Assembly (NCBI GenBank): GCA_015060445.1
Contig: SUYL01000029.1
Coordinates: 1-40,685, forward strand
Origin: Bacteroidales bacterium
Lineage (GTDB): Bacteria > Bacteroidota > Bacteroidia > Bacteroidales > UBA932
Length of the DNA: 40,685 nt
Direction: 5' to 3'
How positions within the stretch are numbered: the stretch's first letter is position 1; the number at the start of each line of letters is the position of its first letter. Of the stretch, positions 16,992-25,879 are shown piece by piece. The notes beneath the pieces are model-generated. The model was not told where the DNA came from. It ran no database searches and worked only from the letters and a program-made list of their open reading frames with translations. Made by a program: the position numbers and the translations under genes.

Positions 16992-18521
16992 ATGGCTAAA
17001 GGGTATGGAAACAGGGGCCAGCAAGGGTCCAACCAGATAAAGAACCTGGAGATTATTGGCCTGGAAAGCGGAAAGAAACCGCCTCAGGCTCTGGATATAG
17101 AGGAGGCTGTATTGGGAGCGTTGCTCCTGGAGCCCAACTCTGTAGCAGACGTGCTGGACCTTCTTACTCCGGAGTGCTTCTATAAGGAGGCGAACAGGAA
17201 GATATACAAGGCAATCTCTGCCCTGGCGGCCAAACATGCCCCAATAGATATCTATACTGTAGCGCAGGAACTGGCAAAGACAGATGATCTGGAGATTGTG
17301 GGTGGCCCGTATTACCTGAGCCAGTTGAGTATGAGGATTGGTGCTGCAGCCCATCTCGATTTCCACACTAAGGTGCTGCTGCAGAAATATATCCAGAGGG
17401 AGATGATCTCCATCTCCTACGAGGTTCAGAAAAAGTCTTACGATGATACCATTACCGTTGACGACCTTCTTGATTCAACCCAGCAGAAACTCTTCAATCT
17501 TGCTGAGAAGAACATGAAGAAGGAGACCCAGTCTGTAAAGGATATCCTCAATGAGGCCATTGATGACCTGAGAGCCGTGCAGACCAGGACAGACGGATTG
17601 AGCGGTGTACCGAGCGGTTATACCGGAATTGATAGGGTTACCTACGGATGGCAGGCTTCGGACCTTATAATTATTGCAGCCCGTCCTGCTATGGGTAAGA
17701 CGGCTTTTGTACTTACTATGGCAAGGAATATGTCTGTTGAACATAAAGTGCCTGTAGCCGTTTTTTCATTGGAGATGTCTTCTGTGCAGTTGGTAAAACG
17801 TCTTATGGTAAGTGAGACAGGCCTTTCTGCAGAAAAGATCAGGGGTGGAAAGAAACTTGAGGAGTATGAGTGGGCGCAATTGGACAGCAAGTTGAACCAG
17901 TTGTCCCAGGCTCCGCTCTATATAGATGATACCCCATCGCTCTCAATATACGAGTTCCGTTCAAAGGCGAGGAGGCTTGTGGCAAATGCAGGGGTGAAAC
18001 TTATTGTCATAGACTATCTTCAGTTGATGACCGGCCCTCCTGAGTTGAAGGGTATGCGTGAGCAGGAGGTTTCATCAATATCAAGGTCGCTCAAGGCTAT
18101 TGCCAAGGAGCTCAATATCCCTATCATTGCATTGAGCCAGTTGAGCCGTGCTGTGGAGACCCGTGGCGGAGCCAAGAGGCCACAGTTGAGTGACTTGCGC
18201 GAGTCTGGAGCCATTGAGCAGGATGCGGATATTGTAATGTTCATCCACAGGCCTGATTACTATGGAATGACAGAAGATCCTTCACAGGCAGGCCTTACAG
18301 AGATAATAATAGCCAAGCACCGTAACGGTTCTGTGTGTGATGTGAAGATGAAGTTCCGCAACTCCGAGGTGCGTTTTGTGGATGTGTCGGATCCTGCAAT
18401 GGAAATGCCGCAGGCGCAGGGCGTAGCGGAATATGGCTCAAAGATGAATGCCCAGGATATGCCGGACGATGATTTTGGCAGGGTCTCTGCAAACAATGAA
18501 TTTGAAAACAGCGATTTTTAA
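16992..18521 (+). CDS. dnaB: Replicative DNA helicase DnaB
   Basis: A 509-residue hexameric helicase of normal length with no intein. It has an N-terminal primase-interaction domain (about 30-135), a linker, and a RecA-like motor with Walker A AARPAMGKTAF (229-239), Walker B LIVIDYLQLM, and the SQLSRAVETR and DRPDLSDLR-like (here KRPQLSDLRESGAIEQDAD) blocks. The C-terminus is an acidic tail. I chose the ATG at 16992 (MAKGYGNRG) because an alternative ATG at 16932 lies in the terminator stem. A degenerate -7 box, TAAATTTA, is at 16954. The gene is followed at 11 bases by DUF3108, so the Rnf genes may share its transcript. Confidence 0.97.
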   Translation: MAKGYGNRGQQGSNQIKNLEIIGLESGKKPPQALDIEEAVLGALLLEPNSVADVLDLLTPECFYKEANRKIYKAISALAAKHAPIDIYTVAQELAKTDDLEIVGGPYYLSQLSMRIGAAAHLDFHTKVLLQKYIQREMISISYEVQKKSYDDTITVDDLLDSTQQKLFNLAEKNMKKETQSVKDILNEAIDDLRAVQTRTDGLSGVPSGYTGIDRVTYGWQASDLIIIAARPAMGKTAFVLTMARNMSVEHKVPVAVFSLEMSSVQLVKRLMVSETGLSAEKIRGGKKLEEYEWAQLDSKLNQLSQAPLYIDDTPSLSIYEFRSKARRLVANAGVKLIVIDYLQLMTGPPELKGMREQEVSSISRSLKAIAKELNIPIIALSQLSRAVETRGGAKRPQLSDLRESGAIEQDADIVMFIHRPDYYGMTEDPSQAGLTEIIIAKHRNGSVCDVKMKFRNSEVRFVDVSDPAMEMPQAQGVAEYGSKMNAQDMPDDDFGRVSANNEFENSDF

Positions 18522-18532
18522 AGGCTCATAGG

Positions 18533-19336
18533 ATGAAAGGATTTGCAATAAGGTTGCTGGCAGTTGCGTTTGTGTTTGTCTGTACTTTTTTTGAGGCTGC
18601 CGCACAGAAGGAGAATCTCCCTTTTGTTGAGGGGGAGAGCCTTACCTATGTGGTCAAATACAAATGGGGCGCAATAAACACGGATGTGGGAGAGGCGGTT
18701 ACATCCCTCTCACTTTCAGACGGCATGTTCCATAGTGTAATTGCCGGCAGAACCTACAAATTCTACGACATCATCTTTAAGGTGAGGGAGCATTTTGAAA
18801 GCAAGTTTTATGCCGATACCTTAAGGCCACATTATTTCTTCAGGGATACGCATGAGGGGAAGTACCATATAAGGAACACTTTCCATTTCCATAAGGATAC
18901 CAACCTTATTCAGGCAACCATACAGAAGTATGAGAGGACACCTGTTGACACATTGCTTGTGGGCTCGGGTGACACATATGACATTCCGTCGCTTTTCTAT
19001 AAGATCAGAAGTATAGATTTTGACAGCATCCCGTTGGGGGAAAAGCAGCCCATCTCATTTGCCATAGATGATGATGTGTACAATTTCCATTATGTATTTG
19101 TCGGGAAGGAGGAGAAGAAGATAAAGGGGTTGGGGACATTCAATACCTTGAAGTTTCATGTGAGGCTTGTTGCAGGAAGTGTCTTTACCGGAAAAGATGA
19201 AATGACCATATGGGTTACCGATGATGAAAACAAGGTTCCCCTGCTTTTTGAGTCTCCAATTATTGTGGGCAAAGTGCAGGGCAGGCTTACGGAGTATTCT
19301 AATCTTAAGGGCCCTCTCACCAGTAAAATAAAATGA
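18533..19336 (+). CDS. DUF3108 domain-containing exported protein
   Basis: A 267-residue protein with a signal peptide (MKGFAIRLLAVAFVFVCTFF, cleavage after AAAQ near 24-25). The mature part is beta-rich and matches the DUF3108 layout: FVEGESLTYVVKYKWG at the start, HYFFRDTHEGKYH in the middle and a TIWVTDDENKVPLLFESPI block near the end. It is presumably periplasmic or outer-membrane associated. Its function is unknown. It lies between dnaB and rseC with gaps of 11 and 4 bases. Confidence 0.85.
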   Translation: MKGFAIRLLAVAFVFVCTFFEAAAQKENLPFVEGESLTYVVKYKWGAINTDVGEAVTSLSLSDGMFHSVIAGRTYKFYDIIFKVREHFESKFYADTLRPHYFFRDTHEGKYHIRNTFHFHKDTNLIQATIQKYERTPVDTLLVGSGDTYDIPSLFYKIRSIDFDSIPLGEKQPISFAIDDDVYNFHYVFVGKEEKKIKGLGTFNTLKFHVRLVAGSVFTGKDEMTIWVTDDENKVPLLFESPIIVGKVQGRLTEYSNLKGPLTSKIK

Positions 19337-19340
19337 CAAG

Positions 19341-19769
19341 ATGAAAGAGAAGAAATCTGTTTCCCATAAAGGGACTGTGATTGAAATTACAGAGGGGAAT
19401 ATAAAAGTTGAGATAATAAACAAGTCCATGTGTGCGGCATGCCATGCAAAGGGGTTCTGCAGTGCGGGGGATTCTAAGGATAAAGTGATTGATGTCCCTT
19501 ACTGGAACAATGGGGAGTATGCTGTGGGGGATGAGGTTGAAGTGATTATGAAAAAGTCTATGGGATTTAAGGCTGTGTGGATTTCATATGTAATTCCTTT
19601 GGCTATCCTATTGATTTTTTTACTAACTTTGCAACGCTTTAACCTGACAGAACCGCAGGCCGGTTTGTGTTCTATGCTTGCAGTTGCCGTTTATTACGTT
19701 GTAATTTACTTGTTTAGGGAGAAGATTGCAGACAAGTTTGTATTTACAATAGCTAAAAACAATATATAA
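19341..19769 (+). CDS. rseC: SoxR-reducing system protein RseC family
   Basis: A 142-residue inner-membrane protein. The N-terminal half carries a cysteine cluster, CAACHAKGFC, followed by SAGDSKDKVIDV. Two transmembrane helices lie at about 76-95 and 101-120. RseC proteins accompany Rnf/Rsx complexes and are thought to help in redox delivery or assembly. The gene abuts rnfB with no gap (TAAATG), so it belongs to the Rnf operon. Confidence 0.88.
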   Translation: MKEKKSVSHKGTVIEITEGNIKVEIINKSMCAACHAKGFCSAGDSKDKVIDVPYWNNGEYAVGDEVEVIMKKSMGFKAVWISYVIPLAILLIFLLTLQRFNLTEPQAGLCSMLAVAVYYVVIYLFREKIADKFVFTIAKNNI

Positions 19770-20711
19770 ATGAGTACTACTATTATCTTTACCGTAGCCA
19801 GTTTGAGCATTTTAGGCCTCTTGCTGGCTGTTGTGCTTTATTTCGTAGCACAAAAATTCAAGGTAGAAGAAGATCCACGCATTGACATCGTAGAGGCTAT
19901 CATGCCGGGCGCAAACTGTGGCGGTTGCGGTCAGGCAGGATGTAGGGCCTTTGCTGAGGCCTGTGTAAAAGCAGGAAACCTGGATAGCTTGTTCTGCCCA
20001 GTTGGTGGTAACGCAACCATGAAGAAAGTTGCTGATGCTCTTGGCCTTCAGGTTGCAGAGAAGGCTCCTATGGTTGCCGTTGTAAGATGTAACGGAACTT
20101 GTGAGAACCGTCCTAAGACCAACATTTATGACGGAGTTGCCACATGTGCAGCAAAGAGTGCACTTTACAGTGGTGATACCGGGTGCCGCTATGGTTGTGT
20201 AGGTTGTGGAGACTGCGTAAGGGTATGTAATTTCGGAGCCCTTTCAATGGATCCTGTAACCGGACTTCCTGTAGTGGATGAGGAGAAATGTGCTGCCTGC
20301 GGTGCATGTGTGAAAGCATGTCCAAAAGGTGTCATTGAACTCAGGAACAAAGGCCCTAAGAACAGACGTGTATTTGTCTCTTGTGTAAGCAAGGATAAGG
20401 GTGCTGTTGCAAGGAAGGCTTGTAAGGCTGCATGTATAGGCTGTGGCAAATGTGCAAAAGTTTGTCCATTTGAGGCAATTACTGTTGAGAACAATGTTGC
20501 CTACATAGATTTCAACAAATGTAAACTATGTACAAAATGTGTTGCAGAGTGTCCTACAGGTGCAATCCATAAAGTGAACTTCCCTGAGAAACCTGCTGCT
20601 CCTGCTGCTCCTGCTGCAAAACCTGCTGAGGCTGCAAAGCCTGCTGAGGCTCCAAAGGCTGCTCCTGCAGAAGCGAAACCAGTTGAAAATAATGTTAACC
20701 AGGAAAAATAG
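19770..20711 (+). CDS. rnfB: Rnf complex ferredoxin subunit RnfB
   Basis: A 313-residue electron-entry subunit. One N-terminal transmembrane helix (about 5-28) is followed by the proximal cluster motif Cys50-x2-Cys53-x4-Cys58 with Cys76. Two double-cluster ferredoxin domains follow: CVGCGDCVRVC (143-153) with CAACGACVKACP (174-185), and CIGCGKCAKVCP (222-233) with CKLCTKCVAECP (251-262). The last 45 residues are a low-complexity Ala/Pro/Lys/Glu tail made of irregular repeats of AAPA and KPAEA. Such a tail is absent from enterobacterial RsxB. It passes electrons from reduced ferredoxin to the membrane subunits. Confidence 0.96.
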   Translation: MSTTIIFTVASLSILGLLLAVVLYFVAQKFKVEEDPRIDIVEAIMPGANCGGCGQAGCRAFAEACVKAGNLDSLFCPVGGNATMKKVADALGLQVAEKAPMVAVVRCNGTCENRPKTNIYDGVATCAAKSALYSGDTGCRYGCVGCGDCVRVCNFGALSMDPVTGLPVVDEEKCAACGACVKACPKGVIELRNKGPKNRRVFVSCVSKDKGAVARKACKAACIGCGKCAKVCPFEAITVENNVAYIDFNKCKLCTKCVAECPTGAIHKVNFPEKPAAPAAPAAKPAEAAKPAEAPKAAPAEAKPVENNVNQEK

Positions 20712-20720
20712 AGATCAGAT

Positions 20721-22052
20721 ATGAAGACGTTTTCAATAGGTGGAGTTCATCCACATGACAGTAAAATATCTGCAAACGCTGCAATTGAGAGTTTCCCAAT
20801 TCCTGAGGTTGCCTATATTTCTATGGGCCAGCATCTTGGTGCTCCTGCAGAGCCTATTGTTGCTCCTGGAGACAAAGTGAAGGTGGGTCAGTTGATTGCA
20901 AATGCAAACGGCTTTATTTCTGCTCCTGTACACTCAAGTGTTTCAGGAACAGTAAAAGGCATTGAGACAATTTTTGATTTGGCCGGCAACCCTTGCAAGG
21001 CTGTTGTAATTACAGTTGAGGGTGATGAGTGGGTTGAGACAATTGACCGCTCAGACAAGATTGAGAAAGAGATCAAACTTGAGGCTAAAGAGATCATTGA
21101 GAAAATTAAGGAGTGTGGTGTTGTAGGTCTTGGTGGTGCAACCTTCCCTACAAATGTGAAACTTTCTCCTCCTCCAGGCAAGAAGGCTGAGTTCCTTATC
21201 ATAAATGGTGCAGAGTGTGAGCCATACCTTACTTCTGACTACAGGGTATTGTTGGAGATGCCTGAGCAGGTTCTCATAGGTGCCCAGATTATGATGAAGG
21301 CCTTGAATGTTACCCAGGGTTTCATAGGTATTGAGGAGAACAAGCCTGAGGCCATTAAAGTTATGTCTGAGAAAGCAAAGGCATACCCTCAGATAAAGAT
21401 TGTGCCTCTTAAGAAAAAATATCCACAAGGTGGTGAGAAACAGTTGATTGATGCTGTTGTAGGCAGAAAAGTGCCTTCAATGGGATTGCCAATTGATACA
21501 GGCGCTGTTGTACAGAATGTAGGTACTGCACTTGCAGTTTATGAGGCTGTACAGAAAAATAAACCGTTGTTTGAAGGTATCCTTACCGTAACAGGTGAGT
21601 GCTGCCCTATGCAGAAGAACTACAAGCACAGGGTTGGTACACCTCTTTCAAAAATCATTGAGGCTGTAGGCGGTGTTCCTGAGACTGCTGCAAAGGTTAT
21701 TAGCGGTGGCCCTATGATGGGTAAGGCAATTGCAAATCTTGATGCCCCTACTCTAAAGGGTTCTTCATCTGTTCTCTTCCTTACCGAGGAGCAGACAAAG
21801 AGAAAAGAGGAGAGCAATTGTATCAGATGCGGAAAATGTATTGAGGCTTGTCCAATGGGACTTGAGCCATACTTGCTCAACAAGTTGGCAAAAGGACACC
21901 GTATGGATGACCTTGAGGCAAACAAGATATATGACTGTATAGAGTGCGGCTGCTGCCAGTTCACCTGTCCTGCATATATTCCGCTTTTAGGTACCATCAG
22001 ATTGGCTAAAGCTGATGTAATGAAGATTATGCGTAGCCGTCCTAAAAAATAA
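20721..22052 (+). CDS. rnfC: Rnf complex NADH-binding subunit RnfC
   Basis: A 443-residue peripheral subunit. GLGGATFPTNVKL (136-148) lies in the NuoF-like FMN/NADH fold. Two [4Fe-4S] sites are in CIRCGKCIEAC (367-377) and CIECGCCQFTC (406-416). The N-terminal barrel-like part (APGDKVKVGQLIA, SSVSGTVKGI) is typical. It is shorter than long enterobacterial RsxC because it lacks the Ala/Lys-rich C-terminal repeats. It couples NAD+/NADH to the ion-pumping subunits. Confidence 0.96.
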   Translation: MKTFSIGGVHPHDSKISANAAIESFPIPEVAYISMGQHLGAPAEPIVAPGDKVKVGQLIANANGFISAPVHSSVSGTVKGIETIFDLAGNPCKAVVITVEGDEWVETIDRSDKIEKEIKLEAKEIIEKIKECGVVGLGGATFPTNVKLSPPPGKKAEFLIINGAECEPYLTSDYRVLLEMPEQVLIGAQIMMKALNVTQGFIGIEENKPEAIKVMSEKAKAYPQIKIVPLKKKYPQGGEKQLIDAVVGRKVPSMGLPIDTGAVVQNVGTALAVYEAVQKNKPLFEGILTVTGECCPMQKNYKHRVGTPLSKIIEAVGGVPETAAKVISGGPMMGKAIANLDAPTLKGSSSVLFLTEEQTKRKEESNCIRCGKCIEACPMGLEPYLLNKLAKGHRMDDLEANKIYDCIECGCCQFTCPAYIPLLGTIRLAKADVMKIMRSRPKK

Positions 22053-22081
22053 TTCAGACACTTAATAAACTAGTAAATAAA

Positions 22082-23065
22082 ATGAAAAAACTGCTTGTAT
22101 CACCTTCTCCACATATTCATGGAAAGGAAAATACCAGAAACTTGATGAGGGATGTGGTTATTGCACTGCTCCCTACTGTAGCGGTTTCAATATATTGCTT
22201 TGGCCTGTCTGCATTAAAACTTGCTTTGGTTGGTGTACTTGCCTGTGTTGCAGTTGAGTATGTTATTGCAAAATTCATGCTTAAAACCAAAGTTACAGTT
22301 TGTGACTATTCTGCAGTAATTACAGGTCTGCTATTGGCCCTCAACGTTCCAATCAACACTCCTTGGTGGGTTCTTGTAATTGGTTCAATTGTGGCTATTG
22401 GAGTAGCAAAAATGACTTTCGGTGGCCTTGGCCAGAACTTGTTCAACCCTGCTTTGGTAGGCCGTGTATTCCTTCTTATTTCATTCCCTGTTATTATGAC
22501 AGACTGGAGTGTCCCTGCAAACACATTATTTGATGCAGTTTCAGGTTCAACCCCTCTTGGAATTGTAAAAGAGGGCTTGGCACAGGGTATGACACTCAGC
22601 CAGATTTATGCCGAGAACAATTTCTCATATGCACAGATGTTGTTCACCAGAATTGGTTCTGCAGGTGAGATCTCTGCAATAGCACTTCTTTTGGGCTTTG
22701 TTTATCTGCTTGTAAGAAGGGTTATCAGACCTCACATCACATTGTCTATCTGGGGTACTGTATTTGTATTCTCAGGAATTCTATGGTTGTGCAACCCTGA
22801 GCAGTTCACAGATCCAATTTTCAACCTGCTTACCGGTGGTATGTTGCTGGGTTCAATCTTTATGGCAACAGACTATGTTACCTCTCCAATGGAGCCTAAA
22901 GGTATGGTTATCTTCGGTGTTGGTATAGGTATCATTACAATCCTTATCCGTGAGTTCGGTGCTTATCCAGAGGGTATCTCGTTTGCAATTCTTATTATGA
23001 ATGCTACAGTTCCTCTAATCAACATGTTCTGTAAACCTAAAAGATTTGGTAAGGAGGCAAAATAA
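22082..23065 (+). CDS. rnfD: Rnf complex membrane subunit RnfD
   Basis: A 327-residue polytopic membrane protein. The covalent-FMN site is recognisable as DAVSGSTPL, with flavinylated Thr157 expected, and FGGLGQNLFNPALVGR (113-128) is a family signature. It belongs to the ion-translocating core. Its TAA stop shares a base with the rnfG ATG (TAATG), implying translational coupling. Confidence 0.95.
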   Translation: MKKLLVSPSPHIHGKENTRNLMRDVVIALLPTVAVSIYCFGLSALKLALVGVLACVAVEYVIAKFMLKTKVTVCDYSAVITGLLLALNVPINTPWWVLVIGSIVAIGVAKMTFGGLGQNLFNPALVGRVFLLISFPVIMTDWSVPANTLFDAVSGSTPLGIVKEGLAQGMTLSQIYAENNFSYAQMLFTRIGSAGEISAIALLLGFVYLLVRRVIRPHITLSIWGTVFVFSGILWLCNPEQFTDPIFNLLTGGMLLGSIFMATDYVTSPMEPKGMVIFGVGIGIITILIREFGAYPEGISFAILIMNATVPLINMFCKPKRFGKEAK

Positions 23066-23663
23066 TGGCTAGAGAATCAACATTGACTAACATGGTTGTA
23101 ACCCTTTTTGCAGTATGTCTTGTATCTGCTGCACTATTGGGTGGCCTGTATGCTCTCACAGCAGAGCCAATTGCAGCAGCGCAGACTGCAAAAATAAATA
23201 CTGCAATAGGTGGAGTGGTTCCGGAGTTTGACAACGCCCCTTCATCAGAATTGTTTGAGGTTGAAGCAAACGGCAAAACATCAAAAGTATATCCTGCAAA
23301 GAAAGGCAACGAGGTTGTAGGTTATGCAATTGAGGCATCTTCATCAGCAGGTTTCGGTGGAAACATTACCTTATGGTAGGTTTTACTCCCGACGGTACAA
23401 TTGTCGGGACATCAGTGATTTCACATGCTGAGACTCCTGGCCTTGGTGCAAAGATCTCTGATGGTGAAAGCCACTTCATTACACAGTTTGAGGGTAAGAA
23501 TCCAGGTGATTCCAATTTCAAATTTGCAGTTAAGAAAGACGGTGGCAGTTTTGATGCAATCACTGCATCAACCATCACTTCAAGGGCGTTCATTGATGTC
23601 CTTAACAACGCATACAACGCTTTTCTTAACATAAACAAGAGTGGGGAGGCTCAACAGAACTAA
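23065..23663 (+). pseudogene. rnfG: RnfG, reading frame interrupted (frameshift or split gene)
   Basis: Two ORFs together equal one RnfG. The first (23065-23379, 104 residues) has the N-terminal membrane anchor and runs to GFGGNITLW, then TAG. The second (ATG 23373-23663, 96 residues) begins MVGFTPDGTIVG and continues with HAETPGLGAK and the flavinylation motif DAITAST, with Thr67 of this ORF as FMN acceptor. In intact RnfG these parts are continuous (GFGG-x4-MVGF). A single missing base around ACCTTATGG (23368-23376) explains the break. The ORFs overlap by 7 bases (ATGGTAG), so coupled translation of two halves is possible. No standard -1 slippery heptamer is present. Sequencing error, mutation and genuine split cannot be separated here. 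Confidence 0.85.
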
Positions 23664-23664
23664 T

Positions 23665-24246
23665 ATGAGTAAGTTAAGTTTAATTACCAAAGGTATAATC
23701 AAAGAGAACCCTACTTTTGTACTGGTTCTTGGTATGTGTCCTACTTTGGGTACAACCACATCGGCTATCAATGGCTTGGGAATGGGTCTGGCTACAACAT
23801 TTGTGCTTATCCTTTCCAACATGGTAATATCTGCAATTGCATCTTTGATACCGTCAAAGGTTAAAATTCCTTGCTACATTGTAGTAATTGCATCATTGGT
23901 AACAGTATTGCAGTTTGTAATGCAGGCTTACGTACCGGCTCTATATGAGACATTGGGTCTGTTCATTCCACTTATTGTTGTAAACTGTATCGTATTGGGT
24001 AGAGCAGAGGCATTTGCATGCAAGAACTCTGTAGTTGACTCGGCATTGGACGGTATAGGTATCGGATTGGGTTTCTCAATTGCTCTTACAGCCATTGGTT
24101 TTGTAAGGGAGTTGTTGGGTGGCCTTTCGGTATTCGGTACCAAATTGTGTGACGGTGACGGTATGTTGGCATTCGTATTGGCTCCTGGTGCATTCCTTGT
24201 GCTCGGTTACCTTATGATGTTGTTCAACAAAGCAAAAGCAAAATAA
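23665..24246 (+). CDS. rnfE: Rnf complex membrane subunit RnfE
   Basis: A 193-residue, roughly six-helix membrane protein related to RnfA and NqrD. It opens with LSLITKGIIKENPTFVLVLGMCPTL and has the conserved LYETLGLFIPLIVVNCIVLGRAEAFA block and a Cys-containing half-channel motif. The ATG at 23665 lies one base after the rnfG stop. An ATG at 23641 would overlap rnfG and add eight residues. Confidence 0.95.
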   Translation: MSKLSLITKGIIKENPTFVLVLGMCPTLGTTTSAINGLGMGLATTFVLILSNMVISAIASLIPSKVKIPCYIVVIASLVTVLQFVMQAYVPALYETLGLFIPLIVVNCIVLGRAEAFACKNSVVDSALDGIGIGLGFSIALTAIGFVRELLGGLSVFGTKLCDGDGMLAFVLAPGAFLVLGYLMMLFNKAKAK

Positions 24247-24271
24247 TTAACCCTATAGAATAATAACAGAT

Positions 24272-24871
24272 ATGGAATATATATTGATTATCATTTCAGC
24301 TGTATTTGTCAACAATATCCTGTTGGCACAGTTCCTTGGAGTATGTCCTTTCTTGGGTGTATCAAGCAAGGTTTCTACAGCAGTAGGTATGAGTGGTGCA
24401 GTTTGCTTTGTAATGGCAGTAGCAACATTGGTTACATACCTTGTACAGTATTATCTGCTTGTTCCACTTGAGATTCAGTTCATGCAGACAATTACCTTTA
24501 TCCTTGTAATTGCAGCATTGGTGCAGATGGTGGAGATCATCCTTAAAAAGATCAGCCCGTCATTGTATCAGGCACTGGGTATCTTCTTGCCTCTTATTAC
24601 AACCAACTGTGCTGTATTGGGAGTTGCAATCCTTGTAGTGTCAAAAGAGTTCACTTTTGGTGGCGAGGCTCATATGCTTAACCTTGCAGGTTCTGTAGTA
24701 TATGCAATTGCAAGTGCGCTTGGTTTCGGTCTTGCAATGACATTGTTCGCAGGTCTTAGAGAGCAGTTGGACCTTAACGAGGTTCCAAAAGCGATGAAGG
24801 GTGTTCCAATTGCCCTTATCACTGCAGGTATCCTTGCTATGGCATTTATGGGATTCTCAGGCTTGGTATAA
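24272..24871 (+). CDS. rnfA: Rnf complex membrane subunit RnfA
   Basis: A 199-residue, six-helix membrane subunit homologous to Rnf[20 protein letters not shown] (13-31) and [15 protein letters not shown] are the paired inverted-repeat half-channel motifs that carry conserved cysteines. With RnfB, C, D, G and E it completes the complex, so the operon order is rseC-B-C-D-G-E-A. Confidence 0.96.
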   Translation: MEYILIIISAVFVNNILLAQFLGVCPFLGVSSKVSTAVGMSGAVCFVMAVATLVTYLVQYYLLVPLEIQFMQTITFILVIAALVQMVEIILKKISPSLYQALGIFLPLITTNCAVLGVAILVVSKEFTFGGEAHMLNLAGSVVYAIASALGFGLAMTLFAGLREQLDLNEVPKAMKGVPIALITAGILAMAFMGFSGLV

Positions 24872-24892
24872 TTTCAAGGCACATCTGTAAAT

Positions 24893-25192
24893 ATGGAGAA
24901 GAAAAAGGCAATATCACAACTCCTCACAACTCTTGAAATAGAGGCACTCCAGAGGGAGGGCAAACTGGAGGAGGCATATACACAGTTGAATGCACTTTTG
25001 GAGAGAGAACCCGGGAATGCATACGGCTGGTATCTGTTGGGTGGTATTTACCGCAGACAGCAATTGTGGGGAGAGGCAATTAATGCCTACAACAAGGCAA
25101 AGATGATAGATCCTGACGGCCCTGCTGCGGTGGCCATAGAAGCCATATATGAAATTCTCAATTTCAGAAACACAGATTTGATGAATCCATAA
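24893..25192 (+). CDS. Small tetratricopeptide-repeat protein
   Basis: A 99-residue soluble protein. Residues about 20-85 form two TPR units (EEAYTQLNALLEREPGNAYG, then WYLLGGIYRRQQLWGEAINA leading into NKAKMIDPDGP). It has no signal peptide. It follows rnfA by 21 bases and precedes a strong terminator, so it is probably the last gene of the Rnf transcript. The partner protein is unknown. Confidence 0.85.
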   Translation: MEKKKAISQLLTTLEIEALQREGKLEEAYTQLNALLEREPGNAYGWYLLGGIYRRQQLWGEAINAYNKAKMIDPDGPAAVAIEAIYEILNFRNTDLMNP

Positions 25193-25200
25193 ACAATAAA

Positions 25201-25229
25201 AAACTGGACCAAATTGGTCCAGTTTTTTT
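25201..25229 (+). terminator. Terminator of the Rnf operon
   Basis: AAACTGGACCAA (25201-25212) pairs with TTGGTCCAGTTT (25214-25225), a perfect 12-bp stem running into a T7 stretch (25223-25229). It is a strong intrinsic terminator. Confidence 0.92.
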
Positions 25230-25264
25230 ATTGTCATTTGCGTTTCCAGTGTGGAAGTCCGTTA

Positions 25265-25822
25265 TCATTGGTTTATTTTCAGCACCTTGCAGAACTCCCA
25301 AAGGACTATCCCCAGGGAAACCGATATGTTTAGAGAATGTTTTGTGCCATATTGCGGTATCTCAATCACGGCATCACTCATATCTACAACCTCCTGCTGT
25401 ACCCCTTTCACCTCATTCCCAAATACCAGGGCATATTTCTTCCCCAATAAATTGCCGGCAGAAAGATATTCTCCTATATCCTGCAGTTTTATAGAGTTTT
25501 CTGCCTGCTCAACACTGATGATTGTATAGCCTGCTCCCTTAAGCGCCGCCACAGCATCAACGGTCTCCTTATGGTACTCCCAGTCAACGGAAAACTCTGC
25601 ACCCAATGCCGATTTATGTATTTCAGCAGTAGGAGGGGTAGCACAGCAGCCGCATAGCACCATCCTCTCAATCAGAAAAGAATCTGATGTGCGGAAAGCC
25701 GCACCAATATTGTGCTGGCTGCGTATATTGTCAAGCACAACGGTTACGTTTATCTTTTCGGCCTCCTTGAATTCCTCTGTAGAGAGCCTTCCCAACTCAT
25801 TATTCTTAAGTTTTCTGTGCAT
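25265..25822 (-). CDS. SpoU/TrmH family RNA 2'-O-methyltransferase
   Basis: A 185-residue SPOUT-fold methyltransferase with the three family motifs: NIGAAFRTSDSF (38-49), the knot region YALVFGNEVKGV, and the C-terminal IPQYGTKHSLNISVSLGIVLWE block that binds S-adenosylmethionine. The short form without an added RNA-binding domain resembles TrmL- or TrmH-like enzymes of Bacteroidota. The target nucleotide cannot be inferred. It is monocistronic, convergent with the Rnf operon and divergent from glyA. Confidence 0.9.
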   Translation of the reverse strand: MHRKLKNNELGRLSTEEFKEAEKINVTVVLDNIRSQHNIGAAFRTSDSFLIERMVLCGCCATPPTAEIHKSALGAEFSVDWEYHKETVDAVAALKGAGYTIISVEQAENSIKLQDIGEYLSAGNLLGKKYALVFGNEVKGVQQEVVDMSDAVIEIPQYGTKHSLNISVSLGIVLWEFCKVLKINQ

Positions 25823-25879
25823 ATTTCAACCGGTATATCTTACAAAGATAATAAAAATTGGAACCGGCTTGGGAAAAAG

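Noticed and set aside
16992-18521. Intein in DnaB
   Set aside because: The protein is 509 residues, and the Walker and SQLSRAVETR regions are continuous, leaving no room for an intein.
23365-23380. Programmed -1 frameshift in rnfG
   Set aside because: The 0-frame bases before the stop (T ACC TTA) do not form an X-XXY-YYZ slippery heptamer, and no strong stem follows at the right distance. An indel or coupled re-initiation is more likely.
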